Assembly (NCBI GenBank): GCA_001464865.1
Contig: LNEG01000001.1
Location: 48,530-112,529, forward strand
Reading direction: 5' to 3'
Origin: Burkholderiales bacterium Ga0074133
GTDB taxonomy: Bacteria > Pseudomonadota > Gammaproteobacteria > Burkholderiales > Burkholderiaceae_C
DNA length: 64,000 nucleotides
This document shows, piece after piece, positions 40,434 to 49,900 of the stretch. Made by a program: the position numbers and the translations under genes. Numbering within the stretch: position 1 is the first letter of the stretch; every line of letters begins with the position of its first letter. A model generated the notes under the pieces. That model did no database searches and was not told where the DNA came from. It was given only the letters and a program-made list of their open reading frames with translations.

Positions 40434-41783
40434 CTAGATGCATGCGCGCCGGCGCGGCGCAAGTGGTTGTGTGGGGCCGGAAGGAGGGCGAACCATCTGG
40501 ATTGCCGAGTGCATGGACTGCTGCAGAGCAGCGGCCTCAATGGCGGCCTCTACCTCTGCATGCTTCTCAGTCCTGTTGGCATCGCCCATCTGAGCCCTGT
40601 AGTCCTTGATCCGCTGGTGCATTTCGGTGAACGGCTGCGGCCGTCCAGAGCGAGAGCAGATGTGCTCAATCACTTCGATCAGCAGGGCGCCGGAGCCAGC
40701 TGGAACAACGTTTGGCGAGCTGGTATACGGTCTGGGCGGCATCAAGGTGGCGATGGCCATGTCCGCGGCCTCACGAATGGACGGTGTAAACCCCACCTTA
40801 ACCGCCGTGTCGAGCATGTCGGGCACCCGCGCGACATCGATGACGCCGGAGAAGACACCTTCACGAATCGCCGCTTTGAAACCATCGGCTGCACGTGCCA
40901 TCAGTTCATGGCCGCCCAGACGGTGCACGCGTTCGAGACCCGCCAAAGCGTAGGGCGTTGAATCGACGAAGAGCGTGGAATAGATGCCCGGCCTGGTCCG
41001 TGGCCATGCCGCCATGCAAAGCAGCCGGCCAACCCCGCCGGCCATGAGCTCACGCTGGCTCTTGTCATCTCCCATCAGGTGGGGAGACACTCGCCATGGC
41101 TTGCGCCCTTGCTGACGCCCGAGCAGGGCGTGCTCGTAGACCTCGAGGTAGCCTGCGTGTGCGTTGAGGATGCGGTAGTGAGCCACGGAGCTTGCGATGC
41201 GTGAGCCAATCCCGGCGTACTCGCTTTTGAGCTGCTGGAAGATCGTCCGGTGAGTCGCAAAGCTCACCATCTGCTCCTCGGTGTATCCATCCAGTTTCGA
41301 CGGCAACCGCAAGATGCCCGTGGTGGACAACACCTCATCGAGGTTCTTCAGGGTCTCTTCTGGGCCTACAGAGAATTTGATGCGTGAGTCCAGCAGGTAC
41401 GGGTGCCGAATCAGCGCATCAGCAAAAACGCTGCGTGCCTTTCTCACCCCCGCCAGGATTTCATCGGTAGAGCAATTTGCACCCGTGGAGGTCTTGAGGC
41501 TGTCACAGGCCATGATGGCTCCGACCATGCGCGTGGCCAGAAAATCCGAGTCCATCATCTTGAGCACATCGGGGTAACCCACGTCCGCGCGGACGGGAGT
41601 ACCGATGACCAATTGAGCGCCGAACCTGAGCCCTTTGATGGGCATGCGGTGCGAGATCTCCAGGACGCCCGTGGACTCCTTGGCCATCGCCATCGCAAAC
41701 ACCTTCTCGCCCTTGGCGAGTGAGGCAAGCAGCAGCCGGTCAAAGCACCCGTTGGGCGTCGGATCTAGGTTCGTCGAATCCAT
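40434..41783 (-). CDS. family protein 3 (TPN/PVLLDPR family), RR tail
   Basis: 449 residues. The start MDSTNLDPTPNGCFDRLLLAS has the TPN-x4-RL motif with a short insertion. Central block LIRHPYLLDSRIKF and LRLPSKLDGYTEEQMVSFATHRTIFQQL. A helical C-terminal part with MHQRIKDYRAQMGD leads to a Pro-rich tail ending APRRRACI. No known family recognised. Shares the transcript with family proteins 1 and 2. Confidence 0.72.
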   Translation of the reverse strand: MDSTNLDPTPNGCFDRLLLASLAKGEKVFAMAMAKESTGVLEISHRMPIKGLRFGAQLVIGTPVRADVGYPDVLKMMDSDFLATRMVGAIMACDSLKTSTGANCSTDEILAGVRKARSVFADALIRHPYLLDSRIKFSVGPEETLKNLDEVLSTTGILRLPSKLDGYTEEQMVSFATHRTIFQQLKSEYAGIGSRIASSVAHYRILNAHAGYLEVYEHALLGRQQGRKPWRVSPHLMGDDKSQRELMAGGVGRLLCMAAWPRTRPGIYSTLFVDSTPYALAGLERVHRLGGHELMARAADGFKAAIREGVFSGVIDVARVPDMLDTAVKVGFTPSIREAADMAIATLMPPRPYTSSPNVVPAGSGALLIEVIEHICSRSGRPQPFTEMHQRIKDYRAQMGDANRTEKHAEVEAAIEAAALQQSMHSAIQMVRPPSGPTQPLAPRRRACI

Positions 41784-41799
41784 GGGTGTCCACCCCGAC

Positions 41800-44157
41800 T
41801 CAGGCGGGCTTGAGCTGGCGGTTGCGGCTGACCTGAGCGCTGTCGTGCTTCTTGATGTCCACCTTGTTCAGCGTCTTGGTGTCGAAGAACACGGTGTCGG
41901 CAAAGTGCGAAACGTCCTTTTTGAACTTGTCGTTGTGGCACTCGCGCGGGGCCAGGAACAATGTCGTCGGCAGGTTCTTCATGCCGCATTCGTTGGCCTT
42001 CTTCAGCAGGCGGCGACCATTGGGAGCGGTGTCGTACGTGTCGGTGAAGTAGATGATCGCGTCGATCTTTCGCTTGGCGTACGGGCTTTTTGCACCAGGG
42101 CGCACCATCTCGAAGATGCTCTCGATACCGGCCTGCAGGTTGGTGCCGCCGCGGCCGCCGTAGGTGATGCCCTTTTCCAGGAAGGACTTGTAGTTCTGTT
42201 CCGTGATGTACACGGGCTCGCCGCGCGCGACGGTGTCAGCAAAGACGATCACGACTTCAGGGGCTACGGAGCGCGACATCTTGCGCGGCATGTAGATGGC
42301 TTCGGTCACGAAGCGCTTGAGCTGCCCGTCGTTCACCGAGCCCGAGGTGTCGATCGGGATGAAGATCAGCGGTCGCTGCTCTTTACCCGGAACGGTGGAG
42401 CCCATGTAGGGCACGTCACGTTGATCTGCAAAACCCATGTCTGCGGCGTCGACGTGGTAGATCATCCACGGCTCGCCCATGTCGAACCGTGAGCCTTTGC
42501 CCGAGGCCTCCATGATCTTCTTGACAGCCATCTCCCACGAGATGACGGGCTTGAAGAAGTCGACCATCTGCGCCTTGGCGTAGTTGACCATGTGGCCGCC
42601 CGGATAGCGGCTTCCCACGCTCATCATGTCCTCGGTTGCCTTGTTGATCGCCGACACCATGTTCGACTTCGTAGCGGCGACTTCTTCGGCCACCTTGATT
42701 AGGTCGTCAAAGCCGAGCTTTTCCATGGTTGCGCCGCCAACGCCGGCGTCGTTCAGCGTTTTCACCAGATCTTCCGTGCTCATCACGTGGTTGTTGTGCC
42801 CGGGCACGTTGGGCGAAGGGATCATTCCCTCCGTTCCAGTGCCGTCCTGCGAAGCCTTGTCCTGAGCACCCGGGGAGCCTTCCCCCTGAGCGCCGTCACT
42901 TTCACCTGGTTGAGGCGCGCCGCCCTTGCCACGGCCCAGTGATCGCTCAAGGTCGGTGACTTGTACGCCGCCTTGAGGCGCGCTGCCCATGGGGCTGCCC
43001 GCCTTGGGGTTGAGGACCTGTTCGAGCACCTGCAGAGCAAGGGCAACACGTTCGGAAGGCTTCAGCACATCCAGATAGGGGGAGCCGGTTTTGGCGGTAG
43101 TGGTCGCAATGCCTGTGCCCACAGCGGCGGTGGTCAGGCGCGCGTGGATGGCGTCGCGCTCGCGCATGCAGGGATGCGTGGAGAGCTTCTGGAGCCCATC
43201 TACGACGGCCGCCAGGTCTTTGTCGGTGACTTTGGCAGGATTGGCCTTGGCAAGGCCGATGCGGCGAAGTTCTTGCGAGAGGGTGGAGAGGTCCGCAGGG
43301 GTCATGGACTTGCTCTTGCCGCCCATGGTCGTCGCATTGATCACGGAGACCTTCACGGAATCGGATTCCTGCGCTGCGCCTTCCATGATCTTGTCGAAGG
43401 GCACCTTCTCGTTCTTGACCTTGGGCTGCTCTTTCCACTCCTTGAGCATGAGGGCGGCAATGGCCTCTTCCGAGAGGCCGTCGAACTTCTTGTAGTCCTC
43501 GAAGTTCATGGCAACGCCGCCAGAAATAGCGGAGCATGCGGCTTCGTGGCGGGCAAGGAAGTCCTTCACCTCGTCCAGCAGCTCGTTTTCGCCGGGATCC
43601 TTGCTGGCATTCTTATCGGACCACGCCTGGCTGCAGCCCGACTTCAGGATGTCGATGTTGATCCGCGCATCCTGCGCCCAATTCGCCAACCCATTCGGGA
43701 AGTCCAGCATGCGGGACAGATGCAAGCGGCGGAGGTGATCTGCTTCGTGCCTGAAGATGAAGTTGAGCGAATCCAGGCCGGCGTCCTGCTCTTTGACCAG
43801 CTGCTCGAAGAATGGTGCCGCGATGAACATTTTTCCGCTCATGTCCACGAACGCGGTGTCGACCTTGGCCACCAGCTCTGGGAGGTCGTAAATCAGAATG
43901 GGCGTGCGAGAAACGATTTCACCGAGCAGACCTTCGCGCATGAAGTCGTGTCGGATGTTGCCCTTGAAATGGCTACGCATCTCAAGGAATGCGTCACGGT
44001 AGTCCTCGAGCTGGTCCTGCAAGTGCTGGTGGTTGGCGTTCAGCCGCTTGCCGCCTTTGCCAATGCCCAGGGCTTGCTCAACGGTCGCGGTGTTGCGCTG
44101 GACCAGTTGACCACCTGGTGGGTTGGTGGAATTGGATGCAGTGGATGCTGTGGCCAT
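41800..44157 (-). CDS. DUF2201-type metallopeptidase/VWA protein
   Basis: 785 residues from the ATG at 44157; the longer form would need a TTG at 44220. An N-terminal domain with a zinc HExxH motif (FIFRHEADHLRRLHLSRML, ~125) matches the DUF2201 putative metallopeptidase domain. A low-complexity middle follows, then a VWA-like domain with the metal-site motif IPIDTSGSVNDG (~580) and IIYFTDTYDTAP. Such proteins usually work with a MoxR-type AAA ATPase, which is not seen in this window. GATATC-type element upstream at 44272. Confidence 0.83.
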   Translation of the reverse strand: MATASTASNSTNPPGGQLVQRNTATVEQALGIGKGGKRLNANHQHLQDQLEDYRDAFLEMRSHFKGNIRHDFMREGLLGEIVSRTPILIYDLPELVAKVDTAFVDMSGKMFIAAPFFEQLVKEQDAGLDSLNFIFRHEADHLRRLHLSRMLDFPNGLANWAQDARINIDILKSGCSQAWSDKNASKDPGENELLDEVKDFLARHEAACSAISGGVAMNFEDYKKFDGLSEEAIAALMLKEWKEQPKVKNEKVPFDKIMEGAAQESDSVKVSVINATTMGGKSKSMTPADLSTLSQELRRIGLAKANPAKVTDKDLAAVVDGLQKLSTHPCMRERDAIHARLTTAAVGTGIATTTAKTGSPYLDVLKPSERVALALQVLEQVLNPKAGSPMGSAPQGGVQVTDLERSLGRGKGGAPQPGESDGAQGEGSPGAQDKASQDGTGTEGMIPSPNVPGHNNHVMSTEDLVKTLNDAGVGGATMEKLGFDDLIKVAEEVAATKSNMVSAINKATEDMMSVGSRYPGGHMVNYAKAQMVDFFKPVISWEMAVKKIMEASGKGSRFDMGEPWMIYHVDAADMGFADQRDVPYMGSTVPGKEQRPLIFIPIDTSGSVNDGQLKRFVTEAIYMPRKMSRSVAPEVVIVFADTVARGEPVYITEQNYKSFLEKGITYGGRGGTNLQAGIESIFEMVRPGAKSPYAKRKIDAIIYFTDTYDTAPNGRRLLKKANECGMKNLPTTLFLAPRECHNDKFKKDVSHFADTVFFDTKTLNKVDIKKHDSAQVSRNRQLKPA

Positions 44158-44271
44158 GTGCGGTTCTCGCTGAGGCTGTGCGAGCAGGGTGTGCTCGCGA
44201 ATGCGGGATTTGCGCGACAAAGCTGTCGCCTGAAATCGTCCTGGCGAGCCCTGAGACAGGCCAGATTAGTT

Positions 44272-44295
44272 GCATAAACTATATCACATTCACAC
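44272..44295. promoter_or_regulatory. GATATC-type promoter/operator element
   Basis: GCATAAACTATATCACATTC, 115-138 bp upstream of the VWA gene; in reverse GTGTGAATGTGATAT. It indicates an internal promoter within the minus-strand cluster. Confidence 0.5.
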
Positions 44296-44345
44296 AATAA
44301 TCCCCGTGTCTTGGGACGCGCAGCCAGCTGTCCTTCAGCGTGATT

Positions 44346-45479
44346 TCAATGCTTCCCGAGCACGCGCGCCTGTGCGATCGCGTATTCCCGTGAGAAGTCG
44401 ATGCCGATGTCGACTTCGGGCCTGACCTGCTGAATCCCGGCGTACAGCATGGACATGAGCTGCAGGCCGGTAAAGCTCTCCCCCAGGGAGGGAACGGCGT
44501 AGTCCGAGGATGGGTCGTTGATGGACACGCCGCCGGATGTGATCTGTGCCACCTCCAGAATGAGTTTGTTGCGTTCTTCGGGTGGCATTTTGCCCATTCG
44601 AAGCAGTGCTTCTGTCATGTAGATGACGACGTCACCCCTGACTTTGGACTCACCGGCAGCGTTGACGCGCATTCTCGTCTGAGCCAGCTGGGAGCTGACC
44701 TCCTTGGCTGCGGTGGCAATGTCAGAGCCGGCCGCCTTGGCGATCAGTTTCTTGACCACGTCCTGGGCGAGATCGAGCTCTTCGATGCTGGCCTCAAGGC
44801 CCATCATGGCCACGTTCATCGAAACGCCGAGGGCGCTGCGCAGATCGTCTGGATTTGCTGCAAGGACCTGTTGAAGAAGGGGGAGTGCCTCTCGATGCTT
44901 CTTCTGTTCAGAGAGAACGGCGCCGAGGTTCTTCAGCGCGCGCATGTTCGCCGGTTCAATGGCGAGTGCCTGGCGCTGAGCCCGCTCTGCCATCTCCATC
45001 TTCCCCAGCTTGAAGTAGGCGAGTCCTTGCGCCACCCAGATGTCCGCCTGCAATGGACGCATCTCGCCGGCACGACCCAGTCGTTGAACAGCCTCTTCAA
45101 ATCGACCCGTCTCGTTGTAGGCAAGGCCGAGGTTGTAGAGAACGTCGGCGTTGCTGGGATGCTCCCGGATGACGAACTCAAGGAAATCGATCCCCTCCTT
45201 GAAGTGACCCAGCCGAAACATGTGCACCGCCACGTTCTGCGGTGGCATGCCCGATGGCACAAAACACACCGTCACCAGCCCGTCGTCAATGGAGGTTGTG
45301 AGCACTCCGTGGCTCGAAGGATTCCAATTGGCATCTCCGGTGAGTTCCATTCCCACCTCTCGAACCATTGCCAGGTTCAGCGCAACCCCGAAACTGGCGT
45401 CAGAAGGGGTCTTTGCACCCGCGGGGAAGGTGCTGGTGTCGACCTGGTCAACAGGAATTTGTCGAAAGTAGGGTGTCAT
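44346..45479 (-). CDS. TPR-repeat protein
   Basis: 377 residues. Tetratricopeptide repeats are clear between ~95 and 215: GIDFLEFVIREHPSNADVLYN, NETGRFEEAVQRLGRAGEMR, KLGKMEMAERAQRQALAIEP and EQKKHREALPLLQQVLAANP. The remaining C-terminal half is a helical domain with no match known to me. No signal peptide. TPR proteins hold complexes together, so it may be a scaffold for its cluster partners. Ends GKH without the Arg tail. Confidence 0.85.
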   Translation of the reverse strand: MTPYFRQIPVDQVDTSTFPAGAKTPSDASFGVALNLAMVREVGMELTGDANWNPSSHGVLTTSIDDGLVTVCFVPSGMPPQNVAVHMFRLGHFKEGIDFLEFVIREHPSNADVLYNLGLAYNETGRFEEAVQRLGRAGEMRPLQADIWVAQGLAYFKLGKMEMAERAQRQALAIEPANMRALKNLGAVLSEQKKHREALPLLQQVLAANPDDLRSALGVSMNVAMMGLEASIEELDLAQDVVKKLIAKAAGSDIATAAKEVSSQLAQTRMRVNAAGESKVRGDVVIYMTEALLRMGKMPPEERNKLILEVAQITSGGVSINDPSSDYAVPSLGESFTGLQLMSMLYAGIQQVRPEVDIGIDFSREYAIAQARVLGKH

Positions 45480-45509
45480 GTGTTCTCCGACACCGATTAT
45501 CGGGGAACG

Positions 45510-46925
45510 CTAGATGCCGCGACGCGCCGAGCGTGGGCTCTGCGTCTGAGCGCCCTTCGGTTGCCATGTCATTCCAAGTGAGGTGGAAACCGCCTCCATG
45601 CTCCGTTCCATGGCTCGTTGCATGCTTTGCCGGTTTTCATGCACATTCAGAATCTGGTCCCAAGGCTGCGGAATGGGAAGCTGACATTTCGCCATGTATT
45701 GACGCAAGTCCGAGACAGAGTTCAGGTGTGGTGTGACCGCTTCGATGAAGGCATTCATCGCATATTCGTCATTGGCCGACCATTTGGTCGAGCTCACAAA
45801 GAGTCGCTGGCAGATGAGATGTGGATCTGACTCAATCTGCAGTCCCTGCATGATCTCAATCGTCGAGGAGATTAGTTCAGCTGGGGGCGTCTCGGTACCC
45901 CTGAATACGGCCGCGATGGGCGCATACATCGAGAGCGATTCAAAGCTTGCCATGGATGCCATTGACCGAATCGAAGGGTTTGCAACGAATTCCTCTCTGG
46001 CAGCAGCATCACGAGCGATGTAGTGGGCGATCATCTTGGTGAATTCATAGAAATCGCCAGGGTATTTGTGGGCTTGCTCTGGAGCGTCGTCCAGACACTC
46101 GAAAGCCATCCACGATTCCGCTTTCTCTTCGCGGTGGCACTGCAAAGCCATCGCGGATAGCGAAAAATCGTAGTTTTCACCGTAGGTTTTATTGAGCCTG
46201 CCAGCAATCCTGTTGCCCTCGAACACCGTGCTGTTCGCACCGCTCGATTTCAAGACCTCTTTCGTGAGCTTTCTGTCCAGTGCGATCTGCACGCAAGGGT
46301 GGTTTGCGAAGCTCTTCAGCTGAGCCTCGGTGAATCCCATTTCCGCTGAGGGTAGGACACCAGAGTGTGACCTCTGAATCGCCAGTGGAAGCGGAATATG
46401 GGTCGCAGGAGACTTGGGGCCCCGAGTATTGACCACCTGAACCATTGGGTGCATGAGAACGGGGTAGTGCACCAGGATTTCACACAGGTCACGCCTGGCT
46501 TTGGAAATGATGCCCAGACCAAAGCTGGACTCGCTCCTCGGATGGACATCGAGGATGGCCAGCGCAGATGCAACGCGCTGCGCAATCGTTGGAAGAAACC
46601 GCCCCTCAAAGCCCGTGAAATCGTTGCCCTCATTTTCTGCATAGAGCAGCGCTGGCGCTGAGTCTGGCGTCCACCTCAGCGGCATTTCAGCGATCTTGTG
46701 TGCGATGCCATCCGGTCTCGCAATACACCACCCCCTTCGGCTGATCTCCAAGTCTTTTTCGGTGAGACCGTGGCGCTTGAAGTGCATGTGTGATCCGCCA
46801 ATGCTGAAACTGGAAATCAGTGAGATCTCCTGCATGCGGCGAAGGTGGCCATCGCTGAACTGGGTCACGTCGCCGACCAGTTCGGCCGCCATCGTGCCGG
46901 GCTCGGGTAAGCGATCAAATTTCAT
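45510..46925 (-). CDS. family protein 4, divergent (PVLMHP variant), RR tail
   Basis: 471 residues. The central region ILVHYPVLMHPMVQVV followed by GVLPSAEMGFTEAQLKSFANHP keeps the order and spacing of the PVLLDPR...RLPS...FATH motif of the proteins at 37720, 39083 and 40434, but it lacks their TPN start. The tail is Ser/Gln-rich and ends SPRSARRGI. It lies 3 bp downstream of the helicase gene, so it is cotranscribed and probably coupled with it. Function unknown. Confidence 0.68.
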   Translation of the reverse strand: MKFDRLPEPGTMAAELVGDVTQFSDGHLRRMQEISLISSFSIGGSHMHFKRHGLTEKDLEISRRGWCIARPDGIAHKIAEMPLRWTPDSAPALLYAENEGNDFTGFEGRFLPTIAQRVASALAILDVHPRSESSFGLGIISKARRDLCEILVHYPVLMHPMVQVVNTRGPKSPATHIPLPLAIQRSHSGVLPSAEMGFTEAQLKSFANHPCVQIALDRKLTKEVLKSSGANSTVFEGNRIAGRLNKTYGENYDFSLSAMALQCHREEKAESWMAFECLDDAPEQAHKYPGDFYEFTKMIAHYIARDAAAREEFVANPSIRSMASMASFESLSMYAPIAAVFRGTETPPAELISSTIEIMQGLQIESDPHLICQRLFVSSTKWSANDEYAMNAFIEAVTPHLNSVSDLRQYMAKCQLPIPQPWDQILNVHENRQSMQRAMERSMEAVSTSLGMTWQPKGAQTQSPRSARRGI

Positions 46926-46928
46926 CGG

Positions 46929-49900
46929 TCAGGCCTTGAGAAATCGACGCGCCGACGCAGGGAGAGCAGCAGCCCGTGCAGGGTCAGGCTGGGATGAAGG
47001 AGGCGTGGACGGTGCGGGTTTGCCAGCCGCAGGTGTGTGGGCGCTCCGATGCGAGTTGGATCCCAGCAGCTGCAATCGCTTCATTGCGGTGGCCGGCATT
47101 GGGACGCTGGGGCTCCCATTTGGTGGTGCGGCCAAACGTGAAGGTGGTGCGGCGACAACTGGGCGCGTCCCAGCGGCCTGTGCAGAGCGGCGCAACCAGG
47201 GCTTGTGCTGTTGAGGTGGCGGGGTACCCTCCACCTTTGCTGCAGCAGGTGCTGTGGGTTGTGCTGGCGCCGCTTTGGGGACCTGAGGCGGTGTGGATGC
47301 AACACGTGCGCCGGCTTGGCGCAAAGAGACCAGGCTGACATGTTCTTTCGGACCAGAGATCTGGTCCCAGGTGTTCTTCGTTCCACCATCCGCTGGCTGG
47401 TCGCTGGTGCCAAAAGTGTAGGCAATGACCTTGTCCGAGCCCTTGGCTACCTTGGCATTTCGCGCGAACATGGCGGCATAGCCTGAGGAGGGTGGCTCAA
47501 AGCTCACCACGGCACCGCAATTGATCGCCATGTCGATTTCAGCGAGTCCGTCAACACCGGTCAACTGCATGAACCGCTCGTGGTAGTAGTTCGCTGCCGA
47601 GGCCGCACTCTGATCGGGTCCCACGAAGCGTGCTTCCTCGAAGGGTGCGGGCAGGTGCAACACCAAGCCTTTGACGGCGCTTTCCAGGTACAGGCGGACC
47701 GCGAGGTGGTCGGCCCAAGCTGCACCACCGCTGACCAGGATGTCTTCGGGACCCACGCGACCGCGCGCGTCGGCAACCATCGCCTCCCACAGTGCTTGGT
47801 CCATCTGCTCGTGCTTGTCGCGCCCGGCGGTGCCGATGATGGCAACGCGGCGACCATCTGCTTGATCGGTGGAACCTGCTGCAGGCACAGGTTGAGCCTT
47901 GTGTCCAGGCGACGCGGCCTTCGGGGTGATGGCCCCTTTTCTGTCGGTGCGCGGCGCCGTGGGGGATTGGCGGTCGTCCAGGTGGTTGATCCGCGAGTCC
48001 GGCAGTTCCATGAGGAATCGGCTGGGCTCCGACTCACGCGATTCGCCATTGTTCATGCGCTCATGGGCGTGGCTGATCGTGAGTGTTTTGCGCGCGCGTG
48101 TCAGCGCCACGTACATCAGCCGTCGCTCTTCCTGAAGTCCAGGGCCGTCGTCAGCTTCCACGTACTCATCCTGTGGCAGACCGCCCACGTAGACCATGCG
48201 AGACGCTTCTTCAATGGATCGACCGTTACCGCGCTGCTCGTCTTCTGCGATCGCGCGATTGTGGGGGAAGACGCCTTCCTCCAGGCCGGCGATGTAGACG
48301 TGGTCGAACTCCAACCCTTTGGAGGAGTGCACGGTCATAAGGCTGACGGTGTTCTTCTTGCTCATGTCGGACTCGGATGTCGAGGTCATGAGAGCAACGA
48401 AGGACAGGTATTCCGGCAGCTGCTCGGTGGCGGAGCGCAGCAAAGGGTTTTCGAGCTCGAACTGGCGCGCCGCTGAAATCAGTTCGGCGATGTTCTCCAT
48501 CCGCTCTTTGGCCTCGTCCTCGCTCGACTTGCTGCCGGTGGCCTCTTCGGTGTAGTGCTGCTCGATGCCCGTTTTCTTGAGGATTTCCTCGATCAGTCGG
48601 GACAGCGGCATGTTTTCTGCCGCATCAGCCAGGTCCAGGATGGTGGTGGTGAACGCGTGCAGTTGCCGGAGTTTCTTCTGTGCGGCCGCATTGCCCACCG
48701 AGGCCGGATTGAGCTGCATCATCTGGGCACGTTTGTCGACCATCTCGATCATCGAGATCCGCTCGGACTGGGCTTGCTGACGCAGATCCTCCAGCGTGCG
48801 CTCGCCAATGCCCCGGGGCGGGAAGTTGGCCACCCGAACGAAAGACAAATCTCGGCTGATGTCGGCTACCAAGTCGAGGTAGGCGAGGACGTTTTTGATT
48901 TCCTGGCGCTCGTAGAAGCGGAAGCCGCCGTAGACGGTCAGGGGAACGCCCAGTTTGTTGATCTCTTGTTCGAGAGCCCGGGACTGCATGTTCGTGCGAT
49001 ACAGGACCGCAATCTCCGAAGGGGAAACCCCGTCGTTCTTGATGCGGTCGTAGATCTTGGCTGCAATCGAAGCGGCTTCGAAGTGGCCGTTGCCATAGGT
49101 CACCATGTCGATTTGCTCACCGCCGTCGCTCTTGCTTGTTCGCAGCACCTTGCCGAGTCGGTTGGTGTTGCGCTCGATGATCGCGTTGGCGGCCTCGAGG
49201 ATGTGTGGCAGCGAGCGGTAGTTCTGCTCCAGGCGAATCATCCGTCCCTTGGGGCTCTTTGCATTGGCCGTCATGGTCTTCAGGAATTTCCCCATGTTCT
49301 TGGGGTCAGCTCCGCGGAAAGCGTAGATGCTTTGGTCGTCGTCACCCACTGCGGTGACATGGCACTTCGGACCCTTGAGGAGCTCAAGCCACTCGAACTG
49401 GATGTCGTTCGTGTCCTGGAACTCGTCAACCAAGATCGCGCGGAACCGGTCTTGGTAGTGCGATCGAACGGTCGAATTCGTTCGCAGCAGTTCGACGGCA
49501 CGCGCGAGCAGGTCCTGGAAGTCCAGAAGGCCCTGGCGATCCAGTCGTGACTGGTACTCGCCAAAAACGGCCTCCATCTGCTCTTCGTCGCTTGAGGACG
49601 CCGTCACCTGGGTGGTGATCAGCTCAGGCTTCTTGTTGCGCTCTTTCTTTTCGTTGATGTGCTTCACGCACTGCTTGGGCGTGACGAACTCCAGTGCTTC
49701 GGTGTCTTCTTCTTCGGCCTCTGCAACGCCGGCCAGTGGGTCAGCTGCAGACAAGAGGTCGGGCTTGGCCAGAGCAGCAAGCTTTTTCGCCTCCTTCACC
49801 GATGCCTTTGTCAGCCCAAAGTCTTTCAGGATGTTGCGAACCAGCGCTTCCTGGCCGTCCGTGTCCAGAATGGCAAAGGACTTTGGCAGCCCTGCTTCTG

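Noticed and set aside
42961-44277. Plus-strand ORF of 438 codons opposite the VWA protein gene
   Set aside because: No known motif and no ribosome site; the minus strand carries intact zinc and VWA motifs.
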